Shown here one piece after another: positions 53,501 through 62,763 of a stretch of 64,000 nucleotides of DNA (position 1 is its first letter; each line of letters begins with the position of its first letter). The DNA comes from Collimonas pratensis (GTDB taxonomy: Bacteria; Pseudomonadota; Gammaproteobacteria; Burkholderiales; Burkholderiaceae_D). The position numbers were made by a program, and so were the translations under genes. The DNA is taken from the NCBI RefSeq assembly GCF_001584185.1, contig NZ_CP013234.1, forward strand, positions 248,001-312,000, given 5' to 3'. The notes beneath the pieces were generated by a model. The model ran no database searches and had not been told where the DNA came from. It worked only from the letters and a program-made list of their open reading frames with translations.

Positions 53501-56500
53501 CCGGCACCCAATACCAGCTTGCCGGCATCGATGGTAGCGCCGCCGGTGAAGGTATTGGCGCCGGTCAGGGTTTCAGTGCCTGCGCCTTGCTTGACCAGGC
53601 CGCCAGTGCCGCCGACCGCGCCGCCAAAGGTCTGGTTAGTGCCGTCGCCGAAGGTCAGCGTGTTGCCGCCCAAGGCCACTGTGCTGCCGGTCACGCCGGC
53701 CAGCGAACCGATGGTCTGGTTGCCTGCGGCAGAGATGTCGAAGCCAGCGCCAGCGCCGGCCACATTGACTGCGCCGGTGGCTGCCAGGCTGCCGCCCGCA
53801 CCTAATACCAGATTGCCGGCATCGATGGTGGCGCCGCCGGTAAAGGTGTTGGCGCCGGTGAGCGTCTCAGTGCCGGCGCCTTGCTTGACCAGTCCGCCAG
53901 TGCCGCCAACCACGCCGCCAAAGGTCTGATTGCTGCCGTCGCCAAAGGTGAGCGTGTTGGCGCCCAGCGCAACTGTGCTGCCGGCCACGCCGCTCAACGC
54001 CCCGATGGTTTGATTGCCTGCGGCGGAGATATCGAAGCCAGCGCCGGCGCCAGCGATATTCACCGCGCCGGTGGCTGCCAGGCTGCCGCCCGCACCCAGC
54101 ACCAGCTTGCCGGCGTCGATAGTGGCGCCGCCGGTGAAGGTGTTGGCGCCAGTGAGAGTTTCCGTGCCTGCACCTTGTTTGACCAGGCCGCCCGTGCCGC
54201 CGACCGCGCCGCCGAAGGTCTGGTTGGTGGCGTCGCCGAAGGTCAGCGTGTTGGCGCCCAATGCGACATTGCTGCCTGCCACGCCGGCCAGAGAGCCGAT
54301 GGTCTGGTTGCCTGCGGCAGAGATGTCAAAGCCGGCACCGGCGCCGGCAACATTCACCGCCACTGTCGGCACCAGGCTGCCGCCCGCACCCAAAGCCAGC
54401 GTGCCGGCATTGATGGTGGCGCCGCCGGTAAAGGTGTTGGCGCCGCTCAGGGTTTCCGTTCCCGTGCCTTGTTTGACCAGTCCGCCGGTGCCGCCGATGA
54501 CACCGCCGAAGGTTTGGTTGGTAGCGTCACCGAAGGTGAGGTTGTTCGCTCCCAGCGCTACCGTGCTGCCAGCCACCCCGGCCAGTGAGCCGATGGTCTG
54601 GTTGCCCGCCGCAGAGATATCAAAGCCTGCACCGGCGCCGGCCAGATTCACCGCGCCGCTGGCCGCCAGGCTGCCGCCTGCACCCAGTACCAGCTTGCCG
54701 GCATCGATGGTGGCGCCGCCGGTGAAGGTGTTGGCCGCAGTCAGGGTTTCAGTCCCCGCGCCTTGCTTGACCAGTCCGCCGGTGCCGCCGATGACGCCGC
54801 CGAAGGTCTGGTTGGTAGCGTCACCGAAAGTCAGGTTGTTCGCTCCCAGCGCCACCGTGCTGCCGGTCACGCCGCTCAATGCTCCGATGGTCTGGTTGCC
54901 GCCTGCAGAAATATCAAACCCGGCGCCTGCGCCAGCCAGATTCACTGCGCCGGTCGCCGCCAGGCTGCCGCCGGCGCCGATCGCCAGCGTGCCGGCATTG
55001 ATGGTGGCGCCGCCGCTAAAGGTGTTGGCGCCGGTGAGAGTTTCAGTGCCTGTGCCTTGCTTGACCAGTCCGCCGGTGCCGCCGATGACGCCGCCGAAGG
55101 TTTGATTGGCGCCATCACCGAAGGTCAGGTTGTTCGCTCCCAGTGCTACCGTGCTGCCCGTTGCACCGGCCAGCGAGCCGATGGTCTGGTTGCCGGCGGC
55201 AGAGATGTCAAAGCCTGCGCCTGTGCCGGCCACGTTCACCGCCACGGTTGGCGCCAGGCTGCCGCCGGCGCCGATCGCCAGCGTGCCGGCATTGATGGTG
55301 GCGCCGCCGGTAAAGGTGTTGGCGCCGGTCAGGGTTTCAGTGCCTGTGCCTTGCTTGACCAGTCCGCCAGTGCCGCCGATGATGCCGCCGAAGGTCTGGT
55401 TGGTGGCATCGCCGAAAGTCAGGTTGTTCGCGCCTAGCGCTACCGTGCTGCCGGCCACGCCGCTCAATGCCCCGATGGTCTGGTTGCCGCCTGCGGAAAT
55501 ATCAAACCCGGCGCCTGCGCCAGCCAGATTCACTGCGCCGGTCGCCGCCAGGCTGCCGCCTGCGCCAATCGCCAACTTGCCGGCATTGATGGTGGCGCCG
55601 CCGGTAAAGGTGTTGGCGCCGGTCAGGGTTTCGGTACCTGCACCTTGCTTGACCAGGCCGCCGGTGCCGCCGATGGCGCCACCGAAGGTTTGGTTGGTAG
55701 CGTCACCGAAGGTGAGGTTGTTCGCTCCCAGCGCTACCGTGCTGCCGGCCACCCCGGCCAGTGAGCCGATGGTCTGGTTGCCTGCCGCGGAGATGTCAAA
55801 GCCCGCACCGGCGCCGGCAACATTCACCGCCACGGTCGGCACCAGGCTGCCGCCTGCGCCCAGGGCTAGCGTGCCGGCATTGATGGTGGCGCCGCCGGTA
55901 AAGGTGTTGGCGCCGGTGAGAGTTTCAGTGCCTGCACCTTGCTTGACCAGTCCGCCGGTGCCGCCGATAACGCCGCCGAAGGTCTGGTTGGTGGCATCGC
56001 CAAAGGTCAGCGTGTTGCCGCCCAGCGCTACCGTGCTGCCGGCAATACCGGCCAGCGAGCCGATGGTCTGGTTGCCTGCCGCAGAGATATCAAAGCCTGC
56101 ACCGGCGCCGGCCACGTTGACTGCTACGGTTGGCGCCAGGCTGCCGCCTGCACCTAACGCCAGCGTGCCGGCATTGATGGTGGCGCCGCCGCTGAAGGTA
56201 TTGGCGCCGGTCAGGGTTTCGGTGCCTGTGCCTTGCTTGACCAGCCCACCGGTGCCGCCGATGACGCCGCCGAAGGTTTGGTTGGTAGCGTCGCCGAAGG
56301 TCAAGTTGTTCGCCCCCAGCGCTACCGTGCCGCCGGCCACGCCGGCCAGCGAGCCGATGGTCTGGTTGCCGCCGGCCGAGATGTCAAAACCGGCGCCTGC
56401 GCCGGCCACGTTCACCGCGACGGTTGGCGCCAGGCTGCCGCCGGCGCCGATCGCCAGCGTACCGGCATTGATGGTGGCGCCACCGCTAAAGGTGTTGGCG

Positions 56501-58719
56501 CCGGTCAGGGTTTCGGTGCCTGTGCCTTGCTTGACTAGTCCGCCGGTGCCGCCGATGACGCCGCCAAAGGTTTGATTAGTCGCATCGCCGAAAGTCAGGT
56601 TGTTTGCCCCCAGCGCTACCGTGCTGCCGGCCGCGCCGGCCAGGGAACCGATGGTCTGGTTGCCGGCGGCAGAGATGTCAAAGCCGGCACCGGCGCCGGC
56701 CACGTTCACCGCGACGGTTGGCGCCAGGCTGCCGCCCGCGCCCAAAGCCAGCGTGCCGGCGTTGATGGTGGCGCCGCCGGTAAAGGTATTGGCGCCGGTC
56801 AGTGTCTCGGTGCCTGTGCCTTGCTTGACCAGTCCACCGGTGCCGCCGATGACGCCGCCGAAGGTTTGGTTGGTGGCATCGCCAAAGGTCAGCGTGTTGC
56901 CGCCCAGTGCTACCGTGCTGCCTGCCACGCCGGCCAGGGAGCCGATAGTCTGGTTGCCGGCAGCAGAGATGTCGAAACCTGCGCCAGCTCCTGCAACATT
57001 GACAGCGCCGGTAGCCGCCAGGCTGCCGCCCGCGCCCAGGGCCAGCGTGCCGGCGTTGATCGTGGTGCCGCCGGTATAAGTATTCGCCGCCGTCAGGGTG
57101 GTGGTCGCAGCGCCGTTCTTGATCAGGCCGCCGGCGCCGGAAATCGCGCCGTTCAAGCCCAGATTATTGCTGCCGCCCAGGCTCAGGTTGGCGCCGCTGG
57201 CCAGTGTGATGGTGTTGCCTAGCGTCAGGCCGGTGCTGGTGTCCAGCGTCGCCGAGCCGCCGACCGCCAGCGTGCCGCTGCCGATGGCAGAGGCATTGCC
57301 GAGGACCAGCCCGCCGCCGTTCAGGTTGGTGTTGCCGCTATAAGTGTTGACGCCATTCAGCGTCAGTATGCCGGCATCGTTCTTGGTCAATCCGCCAGTG
57401 CCGCTGATCAAGCCCGACAGGGTCAGGCCGTTGGCGCCCTGGACCGTCAGTCCAACGCCCTGCAAGCCGATATTGTTGGCGACATTGAGGCCGGCGGCGC
57501 TGGCCTGGATGGCGCCGCCGTTGGCCGAGATCGCCCCGGTGCCGAACGAAGCCGAGTTGTCGAAAATCGCCAGGCCACCGTTCAGGGTGGCATCCTGGAA
57601 GGTCTGCGCGCCGCTCAGGGTCCAGCTGCCGCTGTTCATGCCCAGGTGCTGGAAGTTGATATAGGTGCCGCTGGTGATCGTGCCGGAGCCGCCGGTGCCG
57701 CTGCCGGTACCGGTGGCGGCATTCTGCAGCAGCAGGGTATTGTTGCCGCCGGCGCCGCCGTCGATCGTCCCGGTGGCGGCGAAGCCGAGGTTCAGGCCGA
57801 CCACACTGAGCAGATTGAGGCCAAGGCTGCCGCCGGCGCTGACCGTGGAACCGGTCACCGCGGTAAAGGTGTTGGTGCTGGCGGCGCCCATCGAGACGCT
57901 GCCGGTGATGGCGCCGGCATTGACGAAGGTGTTGCCGGTGCCGGGTGTGCCGGAAGCCTCGAAAGCTACCCGGCCGTTGATGGCGCCGCTGCTGGTGTTG
58001 ACGAAATTGACCTGGCCGCCACCATAGGCGGCCACCACCGGCGCGTCCGAAGCCAGCAGCGAGATGCCCAGCAAGGGTGTGCTGCCGATGGTGCCGCTGT
58101 TGGAAAGATTGCTGACGCCGCCGGTGCCGTTCTGCACCGCCAGGGCGACGCCGTTCAGGTTGGTCAGGCTGACTCCCAGCAGGCCGGAGGTGCCTTTCAT
58201 GGTGCCGCTGTTGTTGACGGTGACGGTGCTGGCGGCTGCGTTGCCGATCACGGTGCCGGTCGAGAGCAGGCTGCCGATGCCGAGCAGCGAGGGATCGATG
58301 GTGCCGCCGTTGTTGAGGGTGACGTTGTTGCCAGTCAGGGTCATCGCGTTGCCGAGCAGGCCCAGCAGCACGCCGGCGCTGGCGCCGGTATTGACGTTGA
58401 CGGTCAGGTTATTGGCTGCGCTGCTGTAGGAGGGCGCCAGCAGATTCGCAGCGCCGCTGCAGGTGACTGTGGCGCCGTCGGCCGGGTTGGCCGGCGTGCA
58501 GTTGGCCCAGGCGGTTGAGCCATGCAAGGCCAGCAGGCCACTGGCTGTTAGTGCTAGCAATCCCGGCAAGCGCGAGCGCGACGATGATACTGCGCCAAGC
58601 GCGGGGCCACTCGATACCAGCTGGCTGGCAGATCCCTTGCCGTTCGATTTGGCCAGCTCCGACACCACCACCAGCGCGCCTTGCGATTTGCTCCACACCA
58701 CTCGATAGCTCTTGCTCAT
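50575..58719 (-). CDS. Giant repeat-rich autotransporter (type Va secretion), 2714 aa
   Basis: An ESPR-type extended signal peptide (MSKSYRVVWSKSQGALVVVSELAK.., cleavage after AWA near residue 72) targets the inner membrane. The passenger is a beta-helix rich in autotransporter-associated strand repeats (GLTKNDAGILTLNGVNTYSGNT-type units). Its centre holds 14 tandem 98-residue repeats. More single strand repeats follow, then a C-terminal beta-barrel of about 280 residues (from WGQLYGAKSKFDGENG) ending in the required aromatic, NILWRF. Likely a surface adhesin or biofilm factor. No protease or lipase motif is seen in the passenger. It is monocistronic. Confidence 0.92.
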   Translation of the reverse strand: MSKSYRVVWSKSQGALVVVSELAKSNGKGSASQLVSSGPALGAVSSSRSRLPGLLALTASGLLALHGSTAWANCTPANPADGATVTCSGAANLLAPSYSSAANNLTVNVNTGASAGVLLGLLGNAMTLTGNNVTLNNGGTIDPSLLGIGSLLSTGTVIGNAAASTVTVNNSGTMKGTSGLLGVSLTNLNGVALAVQNGTGGVSNLSNSGTIGSTPLLGISLLASDAPVVAAYGGGQVNFVNTSSGAINGRVAFEASGTPGTGNTFVNAGAITGSVSMGAASTNTFTAVTGSTVSAGGSLGLNLLSVVGLNLGFAATGTIDGGAGGNNTLLLQNAATGTGSGTGGSGTITSGTYINFQHLGMNSGSWTLSGAQTFQDATLNGGLAIFDNSASFGTGAISANGGAIQASAAGLNVANNIGLQGVGLTVQGANGLTLSGLISGTGGLTKNDAGILTLNGVNTYSGNTNLNGGGLVLGNASAIGSGTLAVGGSATLDTSTGLTLGNTITLASGANLSLGGSNNLGLNGAISGAGGLIKNGAATTTLTAANTYTGGTTINAGTLALGAGGSLAATGAVNVAGAGAGFDISAAGNQTIGSLAGVAGSTVALGGNTLTFGDATNQTFGGVIGGTGGLVKQGTGTETLTGANTFTGGATINAGTLALGAGGSLAPTVAVNVAGAGAGFDISAAGNQTIGSLAGAAGSTVALGANNLTFGDATNQTFGGVIGGTGGLVKQGTGTETLTGANTFSGGATINAGTLAIGAGGSLAPTVAVNVAGAGAGFDISAGGNQTIGSLAGVAGGTVALGANNLTFGDATNQTFGGVIGGTGGLVKQGTGTETLTGANTFSGGATINAGTLALGAGGSLAPTVAVNVAGAGAGFDISAAGNQTIGSLAGIAGSTVALGGNTLTFGDATNQTFGGVIGGTGGLVKQGAGTETLTGANTFTGGATINAGTLALGAGGSLVPTVAVNVAGAGAGFDISAAGNQTIGSLAGVAGSTVALGANNLTFGDATNQTFGGAIGGTGGLVKQGAGTETLTGANTFTGGATINAGKLAIGAGGSLAATGAVNLAGAGAGFDISAGGNQTIGALSGVAGSTVALGANNLTFGDATNQTFGGIIGGTGGLVKQGTGTETLTGANTFTGGATINAGTLAIGAGGSLAPTVAVNVAGTGAGFDISAAGNQTIGSLAGATGSTVALGANNLTFGDGANQTFGGVIGGTGGLVKQGTGTETLTGANTFSGGATINAGTLAIGAGGSLAATGAVNLAGAGAGFDISAGGNQTIGALSGVTGSTVALGANNLTFGDATNQTFGGVIGGTGGLVKQGAGTETLTAANTFTGGATIDAGKLVLGAGGSLAASGAVNLAGAGAGFDISAAGNQTIGSLAGVAGSTVALGANNLTFGDATNQTFGGVIGGTGGLVKQGTGTETLSGANTFTGGATINAGTLALGAGGSLVPTVAVNVAGAGAGFDISAAGNQTIGSLAGVAGSNVALGANTLTFGDATNQTFGGAVGGTGGLVKQGAGTETLTGANTFTGGATIDAGKLVLGAGGSLAATGAVNIAGAGAGFDISAAGNQTIGALSGVAGSTVALGANTLTFGDGSNQTFGGVVGGTGGLVKQGAGTETLTGANTFTGGATIDAGNLVLGAGGSLAATGAVNVAGAGAGFDISAAGNQTIGSLAGVTGSTVALGGNTLTFGDGTNQTFGGAVGGTGGLVKQGAGTETLTGANTFTGGATIDAGKLVLGAGGSLAASGSVNLAGAGAGFDISAAGNQTIGSLAGVAGSTVALGANNLTFGDATNQTFGGVVGGTGGLVKQGTGTETLTGANTFTGGATINAGNLILGAGGSLAATGAVNVAGAGAGFDISGAGNQTIGSLAGVAGSTVTLGGNTLTFGDGTNQTFSGAIGGSGGIVKQGSGTETLSGASTYTGGTTLNAGGLVLGNAGAIGSGVLTVGGAATLDNSVPLTLNNGVVLNAGLTIAGSNDLTLSNVVSGSGSLTKDGPASLTLANANTYSGGTILNSGSIIVGNNAALGSGSLALNGGTLNLNGYQVTTGGLNGNGNLDLGSGGLTVNGGGAYGGVMSGNGSLTKGGSDTLTLTGANNYGGGTTISGGTLQIGNGGTTGSLTGNVVDNGTLSFNRSDDTTFAGVISGSGGVDKLGAGVLGLTGVSTYSGPTVVDGGTLAVTGSIANSTVTVNSGATVQGPGTIGGLVVNSGGTAAVAGVGQPIGSMTVAGNATFNPGSTYRVQATVQTSDQINVAGTATLNGGTVQVLAATGDYKPTNNYTILNAKGGVSGTFAGTTTNLVFLTPSLRYDANNVFLQLARNQVQFQQVATTSNQYNVAGAVTTLGGGNTIYDTITSLDPASARAAFDSLSGEIYASANSVLIEDSRYVRDAVTARARQGSAPRSGVLSALSGGGAASCVADSTIQPNSQLNTQDACKDDRRNAQVVWGQLYGAKSKFDGENGSADVDRSGSGFIIGADTPLNDQWRVGVAGGIGHSSFDTSRSNGSASVDSYHLALYAGAQFGAVGVRLGGAYTRNKVDADRSIVFPSFADSTKASYHADTTQVFGEVGYGIAAGQVALEPFAGLAYVNVHGDSFSESGGPAALTSSSQSQNVTFSTLGLRVGSRLGAADSTVAVYGTVGWRHAFGDVTPTTQLAFSSNGAAAFNVSGVPVARDSALLETGIDVDVSKSVTLGLGYSGQFGNKVRDNAIKANILWRF
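52936..57051 (-). repeat. Fourteen tandem 294-bp (98-codon) repeats in the autotransporter
   Basis: Units start GxLxxGAGGSL and contain GFDISAAGNQTIGSL, NQTFGGVIGGTGGLVKQG and TETLTGANTFTGG. Fourteen units of exactly 98 residues fill 4116 bp without gaps. They differ at a limited set of positions (for example NNLTFGDATN or NTLTFGDGTN), so the array is not an assembly duplication. Copy number is likely to vary between strains. Confidence 0.92.
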
Positions 58720-59339
58720 GGAATTCTCCGGAAAAAAAAGAAAAACGGTCCCTCGACGCCGGACGTAGGTGCGGCGCTTGAAACAGGGTGAAAATCAGGA
58801 TTGCTGGATCTCAGGCTGAGCCGAGAGCGGGGCGCGATGCAGGGTCTGGGTAGTTTCGGATCAGCTATTCGCGGCGCCGGCAGCGGTGTCCGGCGGAGCT
58901 ACCCCCAGCGCATGGCTGCGGTGACGCAGTCTTCCATGAAGTTGAACATTGCCTGCACCAAGACCGGCGCAGGGGCTGCGGTAACCGAGTAAGTCTGTCC
59001 TGTCATGACTTGATCTACTCTCCAATCTGGTTCTTACTGCAAGCTGCAGCCGGCATATTCGAGCGCAAATGTCGGTTGAAAATGTCCGGGGAGGGACAAA
59101 TTGGCAACAATTAGCTGTTTGTCCAGTATAGCTAGTCGCCAAAAAAATAAAGCTGTCACTATTACCAGCTTGATATTTGGCAATGTTTATATTTGGCAAC
59201 ATGAAATGCGACTGTTTTGCCAGTAAAAACATCGAGCCGCCAGCGTCCCTCGGCTTCCGTGCAATCCCTCTGTTAACGCCGCAGCAAAAGAAAATCTCCG
59301 TTTGCATGTAAACTTGCAGCACATTTTCCAGGGATACCC
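58720..59339. other. Divergent promoter region, autotransporter and msrC
   Basis: No gene is supported in 620 bases. Two 11-base direct repeats ATATTTGGCAA begin at 59173 and 59189 (16 bp apart), and a related ATTGGCAA lies near 59099. The segment 59090-59220 is AT-rich. Confidence 0.45.
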
Positions 59340-59852
59340 ATGTTCACTTCCAGCACTGCAGAGATTGATGTCGATTACGCTCTCCTGGCGCGCCAGGCCG
59401 CCAGCATTCTCGACAACGAACGCGACCAGAACTCCAATGCGGCGCAGTTTTCCGCTTTCGTCTACCAGACCATTGCCAACCTCAACTGGGTCGGCTTTTA
59501 CTGGGTGCGGCCACGCGGTGTGGCCAGCACGCACGGCGACGAGCAAGAACTGCTGGTCGGACCGTTCCAAGGCAAGGTCGCCTGCGCCCGCATCCAGTTC
59601 GGCCGCGGCGTCTGCGGCGCGGCTGCCATCAGCCGCGAAGCGGTGCTGGTGCCGGACGTGCATGCCTTTCCCGGACACATCGCCTGCGATGCGGCGTCGA
59701 ATGCCGAGATCGTGATCCCGGTGCTCAAGGACGGCAAGCTGTATGGTGTGTTCGACATCGACAGCCCTAGCCTGAACCGTTTCCGGCCGCAGGACTTGCA
59801 AGGCCTGGAAACCTTGCTGGCGGTATTTGTGGCTGCCACGGATTTCGAGTAA
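59340..59852 (+). CDS. msrC: Free methionine-(R)-sulfoxide reductase (GAF domain), 170 aa
   Basis: The enzyme reduces free Met-R-sulfoxide in the cytosol. The GAF fold is complete: NWVGFYWV, GPFQGKVACARIQFGRGVCG and NAEIVIPVLKDGKLYGVFDIDSP. Three Cys residues, C82, C92 and C116, match the catalytic and resolving set known at C84, C94 and C118 of the E. coli enzyme. Length is typical. Monocistronic, with a strong terminator about 155 bp downstream. Confidence 0.93.
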   Translation: MFTSSTAEIDVDYALLARQAASILDNERDQNSNAAQFSAFVYQTIANLNWVGFYWVRPRGVASTHGDEQELLVGPFQGKVACARIQFGRGVCGAAAISREAVLVPDVHAFPGHIACDAASNAEIVIPVLKDGKLYGVFDIDSPSLNRFRPQDLQGLETLLAVFVAATDFE

Positions 59853-60007
59853 GCGCCCGCATGCCTGGTCCAGGCGCGACGCCGCCTGGACAGGCTAGAC
59901 AGACAAGCTGACAGATCGCATTTGAAGGGCGGCAAGCTCATCTGGTTTTCTATATCTGACGTGGCTATTCAGCCGGCTTACGTTCCGAAAATAAGCGAAA
60001 TCTCCCA

Positions 60008-60047
60008 ATATTTAGCCCCGCATTTACGCGGGGCTAAATATTTTTTT
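60008..60047 (+). terminator. Strong rho-independent terminator
   Basis: A 14-base perfect stem (ATATTTAGCCCCGC with its complement) with a six-base loop is followed by six T residues. It isolates msrC from the VgrG unit. The rest of 59853-60252 holds no gene. Confidence 0.9.
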
Positions 60048-60252
60048 GTGAAGCGATTCTCAACACGCAAAAAAGTGAAAATCGTGTGCTTTTCACCATT
60101 TCCTGGCACAAGTCGAAATATTTTAATTAAGCAATAAATGTGAACTATAGTGAAATGCCTTAAAAATGACGCTTTTTTGAGCAGTTAACTTGGGAGCAAC
60201 AATTTACTGTGGCAAAATAAGTTACATGAAATACAAATCGCTGGAGCCATGA

Positions 60253-62763
60253 ATGGAAAATGTACAGGCGCTGCTTGGGGTCAAGCAGCAAGGTCGTTTG
60301 CTTAAACTTGACACGCCACTCGGCGCCGACATCCTTCTCCCGCATCGCGTAGTTGCCCACGACCGCCTGGGCCGTGGTTATACCTACACCCTGGATGTCC
60401 TGTCCCTGCAGAGCGACATCGAACTCAAGCAACTGATCGCCCAGCCGGTCACGTTGTGGGTGCAGCAAGTAGACAAGCGCAGTTATCTACCGATGCACGG
60501 CTATGTGCACCAGGCCGGCATGCTCGGCCACGATGGTCAGTTCACGGTTTATCAGCTGGCGTTTTCTTCCTGGCTGCATTTTCTCCAATACCGGCAAGAT
60601 GCCCGTATCTGGCAAGACAAGACGGCCGAAGACATCATCAGCGATGTCTTCGGCCAGCATACCCAGGCACGTGGCAATTTCCGTTTTGATCTGACGAAGC
60701 CTGCGCCGTCGCGCTCCTATTGCACACAATACGAGAGCGACTGGAATTTCGTGATGCGCCTGATGGAAGAAGAGGGCTGGTACAGCTATCACGAACAGAA
60801 GGAAGACGGCAGTGCCCACACGCTGGTGATCACCGACTCGGTGCGGCAGCTGAAGCCGCTGGCGCCACAAGAGATCCATTTCCATCGCGCCGGCAGCAAC
60901 GACGAAATCGACAAGATCACGCGCTGGGGCGGCCAGCGCAAGCTGCTCAGCCGGCAGCTGTCGACCGTCACCTACGATTACAAATCCCCCAGCAACAACA
61001 AGGCCACCAACACCTACACCCTGGATGGCCATGGCGCCGTGCCGAACCAGCTGGAAGTCTACGAATACACCGGCAACTATACTTATCTGGAACGGGATCG
61101 CGGCGACAAGCTGGCCAAGATCAAGGTCGAAGCGTGGGAGTCGCAAGCGAAGCGCTATTTCGCCTGGTCCAGCGTTTCCCGCTTGGCTGCCGGCGTCGGC
61201 CGCTGGTTCAGTCTGGCCGACCATACAGATCATGACCGCGACTCTGATGAAGATCGGCAGTTCATCATCATCGGTCTGCACTGGTATATCGAGAACAATC
61301 TGCCGTTGTCGACCACCGTCAATCACTTTCCCGGCAGCCTGGAACAGCAGCTTGCCGAGGCCAAGCAGCAGACCGCCGCCAGCGACAAGAGCACGAACGA
61401 ACAAAGCGGCTATTGCGTCAACAGCATCGAAGTGCAGCGGCGCACGGTCGAATACCGCAGCCCGCTGGAACATCGCAAGCCGGAGATGCATGCGCAGATC
61501 GCCACGGTGGTAGGGCCGGAGAGTGAAGAGATTTATACCGACTCCCTCAACCGCGTCAAAGTCAGGTTCCCCTGGAACCGCTTGAACCAGGGCGACGAGA
61601 AGGCCTCATGCTGGGTGCGCGTCAGCTATCCGAATGCCGGGCAAGGCTATGGCGCCCTCAATGTGCCGCGCATCAAGCAGGAAGTGGTGATCACCTTCCT
61701 GGGCGGCGATCCGGACCGCCCGTTGGTGACGGGGCGGGTCTACAACAGCGAGCAGACGCCGGATTGGCACACGGACGGCAAGCTGTCCGGCTATAAATCC
61801 AAGGAATACAAGGGCAGCGGATTTACGCAGCTGGTGATGGACGATAACACCAACCAGAACCGGGTCCAGCTCTACAGCAGCAATACCAATGCTCAGCTGA
61901 ACCTCGGCTACCTGGTCGGGCAACAGGGCAATACCCGCCAGGCCTTCTACGGTTCAGGCTTTGCGCTCAATTCCGACGCCTACGGCGCCATCACCACCAA
62001 CAAGGGTCTGTATATCAGCACCTTTGGCCGCCCTGGCGCACAAGGTTCGCAGCTGGATGTGCGAGAAGCGCACCAGCAGCTGGCAGCAGGCCAGGATCTC
62101 ACGAAATCGCTGTCGGACACAAGCAGCAAGGCTAACGCCGAAGCGCTGGACGGCCAAGAGTCGCTGAAGACATTCACTGAGGCGACGCAAGACAAATACG
62201 AGGGCGATGGTCAGCAGCAGGCCAATCGCTTCAAGGAGCCGGTTTTGCTGGCAGCCTCTCCTGCCGGCATCGGCCTGACTACACCGAAGAGTACGCACAT
62301 CCACAGCGGGGAGAACATCACGCTGTCTTCCGGGATGGATACCAACCTGGCGGTCGGCAAGAGTCTGGTCGCTAGTATCAGGGAAAAGCTCAGCTTGTTT
62401 GTGTATAACGGCGGCATCAAGCTGTTCGCGGCCAAAGGCAAGGTCGAAATTCAGTCGCAGAGCGACAGCCTGGACATCATTGCCGAGAAGGTGTTGCGAC
62501 TGATTTCCACCACCGACAATATCGAGATCTGGGCCAAGAAGGAAATCACGATCGGAGCCGGCGGTTCCGCGATCAAGATCAATGAGTCCGGCATCACCGA
62601 TTTGACCAGCGGCCAGCGGGTTATCCATCAAGGTGACTTCAATCTGACTGGACCAAAAACCCTACCGTTCCCGATGCCGACACTTCCCAAGAGTATATGT
62701 CTTGAATGCCTGATGAAACGCGCCATGAGCCGTTCCTCGCTCATCAGCAAAGGAGTGCAATAA
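60253..62763 (+). CDS. vgrG: Type VI secretion tip protein VgrG, 836 aa
   Basis: It forms the puncturing trimer at the T6SS tip. The N-terminal gp27/gp44-like part (residues about 1-370) includes the RFDLTKPAPSRSYCTQYESDWNFVMRLMEEEGWYSYH block typical of VgrG. The gp5-like OB and spike part has NRVKVRFPWNR, SCWVRVSYPNAGQGYGALNVPRIKQEV and GGDPDRPLVTGRVYN. A DUF2345 domain follows (about 650-790). No effector domain is fused; the tail is short. GGAG lies seven bases before the ATG. The stop overlaps the adaptor start, and no other T6SS structural gene is in the window. Confidence 0.93.
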   Translation: MENVQALLGVKQQGRLLKLDTPLGADILLPHRVVAHDRLGRGYTYTLDVLSLQSDIELKQLIAQPVTLWVQQVDKRSYLPMHGYVHQAGMLGHDGQFTVYQLAFSSWLHFLQYRQDARIWQDKTAEDIISDVFGQHTQARGNFRFDLTKPAPSRSYCTQYESDWNFVMRLMEEEGWYSYHEQKEDGSAHTLVITDSVRQLKPLAPQEIHFHRAGSNDEIDKITRWGGQRKLLSRQLSTVTYDYKSPSNNKATNTYTLDGHGAVPNQLEVYEYTGNYTYLERDRGDKLAKIKVEAWESQAKRYFAWSSVSRLAAGVGRWFSLADHTDHDRDSDEDRQFIIIGLHWYIENNLPLSTTVNHFPGSLEQQLAEAKQQTAASDKSTNEQSGYCVNSIEVQRRTVEYRSPLEHRKPEMHAQIATVVGPESEEIYTDSLNRVKVRFPWNRLNQGDEKASCWVRVSYPNAGQGYGALNVPRIKQEVVITFLGGDPDRPLVTGRVYNSEQTPDWHTDGKLSGYKSKEYKGSGFTQLVMDDNTNQNRVQLYSSNTNAQLNLGYLVGQQGNTRQAFYGSGFALNSDAYGAITTNKGLYISTFGRPGAQGSQLDVREAHQQLAAGQDLTKSLSDTSSKANAEALDGQESLKTFTEATQDKYEGDGQQQANRFKEPVLLAASPAGIGLTTPKSTHIHSGENITLSSGMDTNLAVGKSLVASIREKLSLFVYNGGIKLFAAKGKVEIQSQSDSLDIIAEKVLRLISTTDNIEIWAKKEITIGAGGSAIKINESGITDLTSGQRVIHQGDFNLTGPKTLPFPMPTLPKSICLECLMKRAMSRSSLISKGVQ

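Noticed and set aside
51244..53805. Very long open frame (853 codons) opposite the autotransporter gene
   Set aside because: It is antisense to the repeat array. A GC-rich repeat whose period is a multiple of three keeps several frames open. The composition is repetitive Ala/Gly without a fold, and the minus strand has a full autotransporter.
55106..56575. 489-codon Pro/Ala-rich frame and its neighbours on the + strand
   Set aside because: Same cause: a mirror of the 294-bp repeats (SPPVPPMTPPKV periodicity). It has no RBS or known domain.
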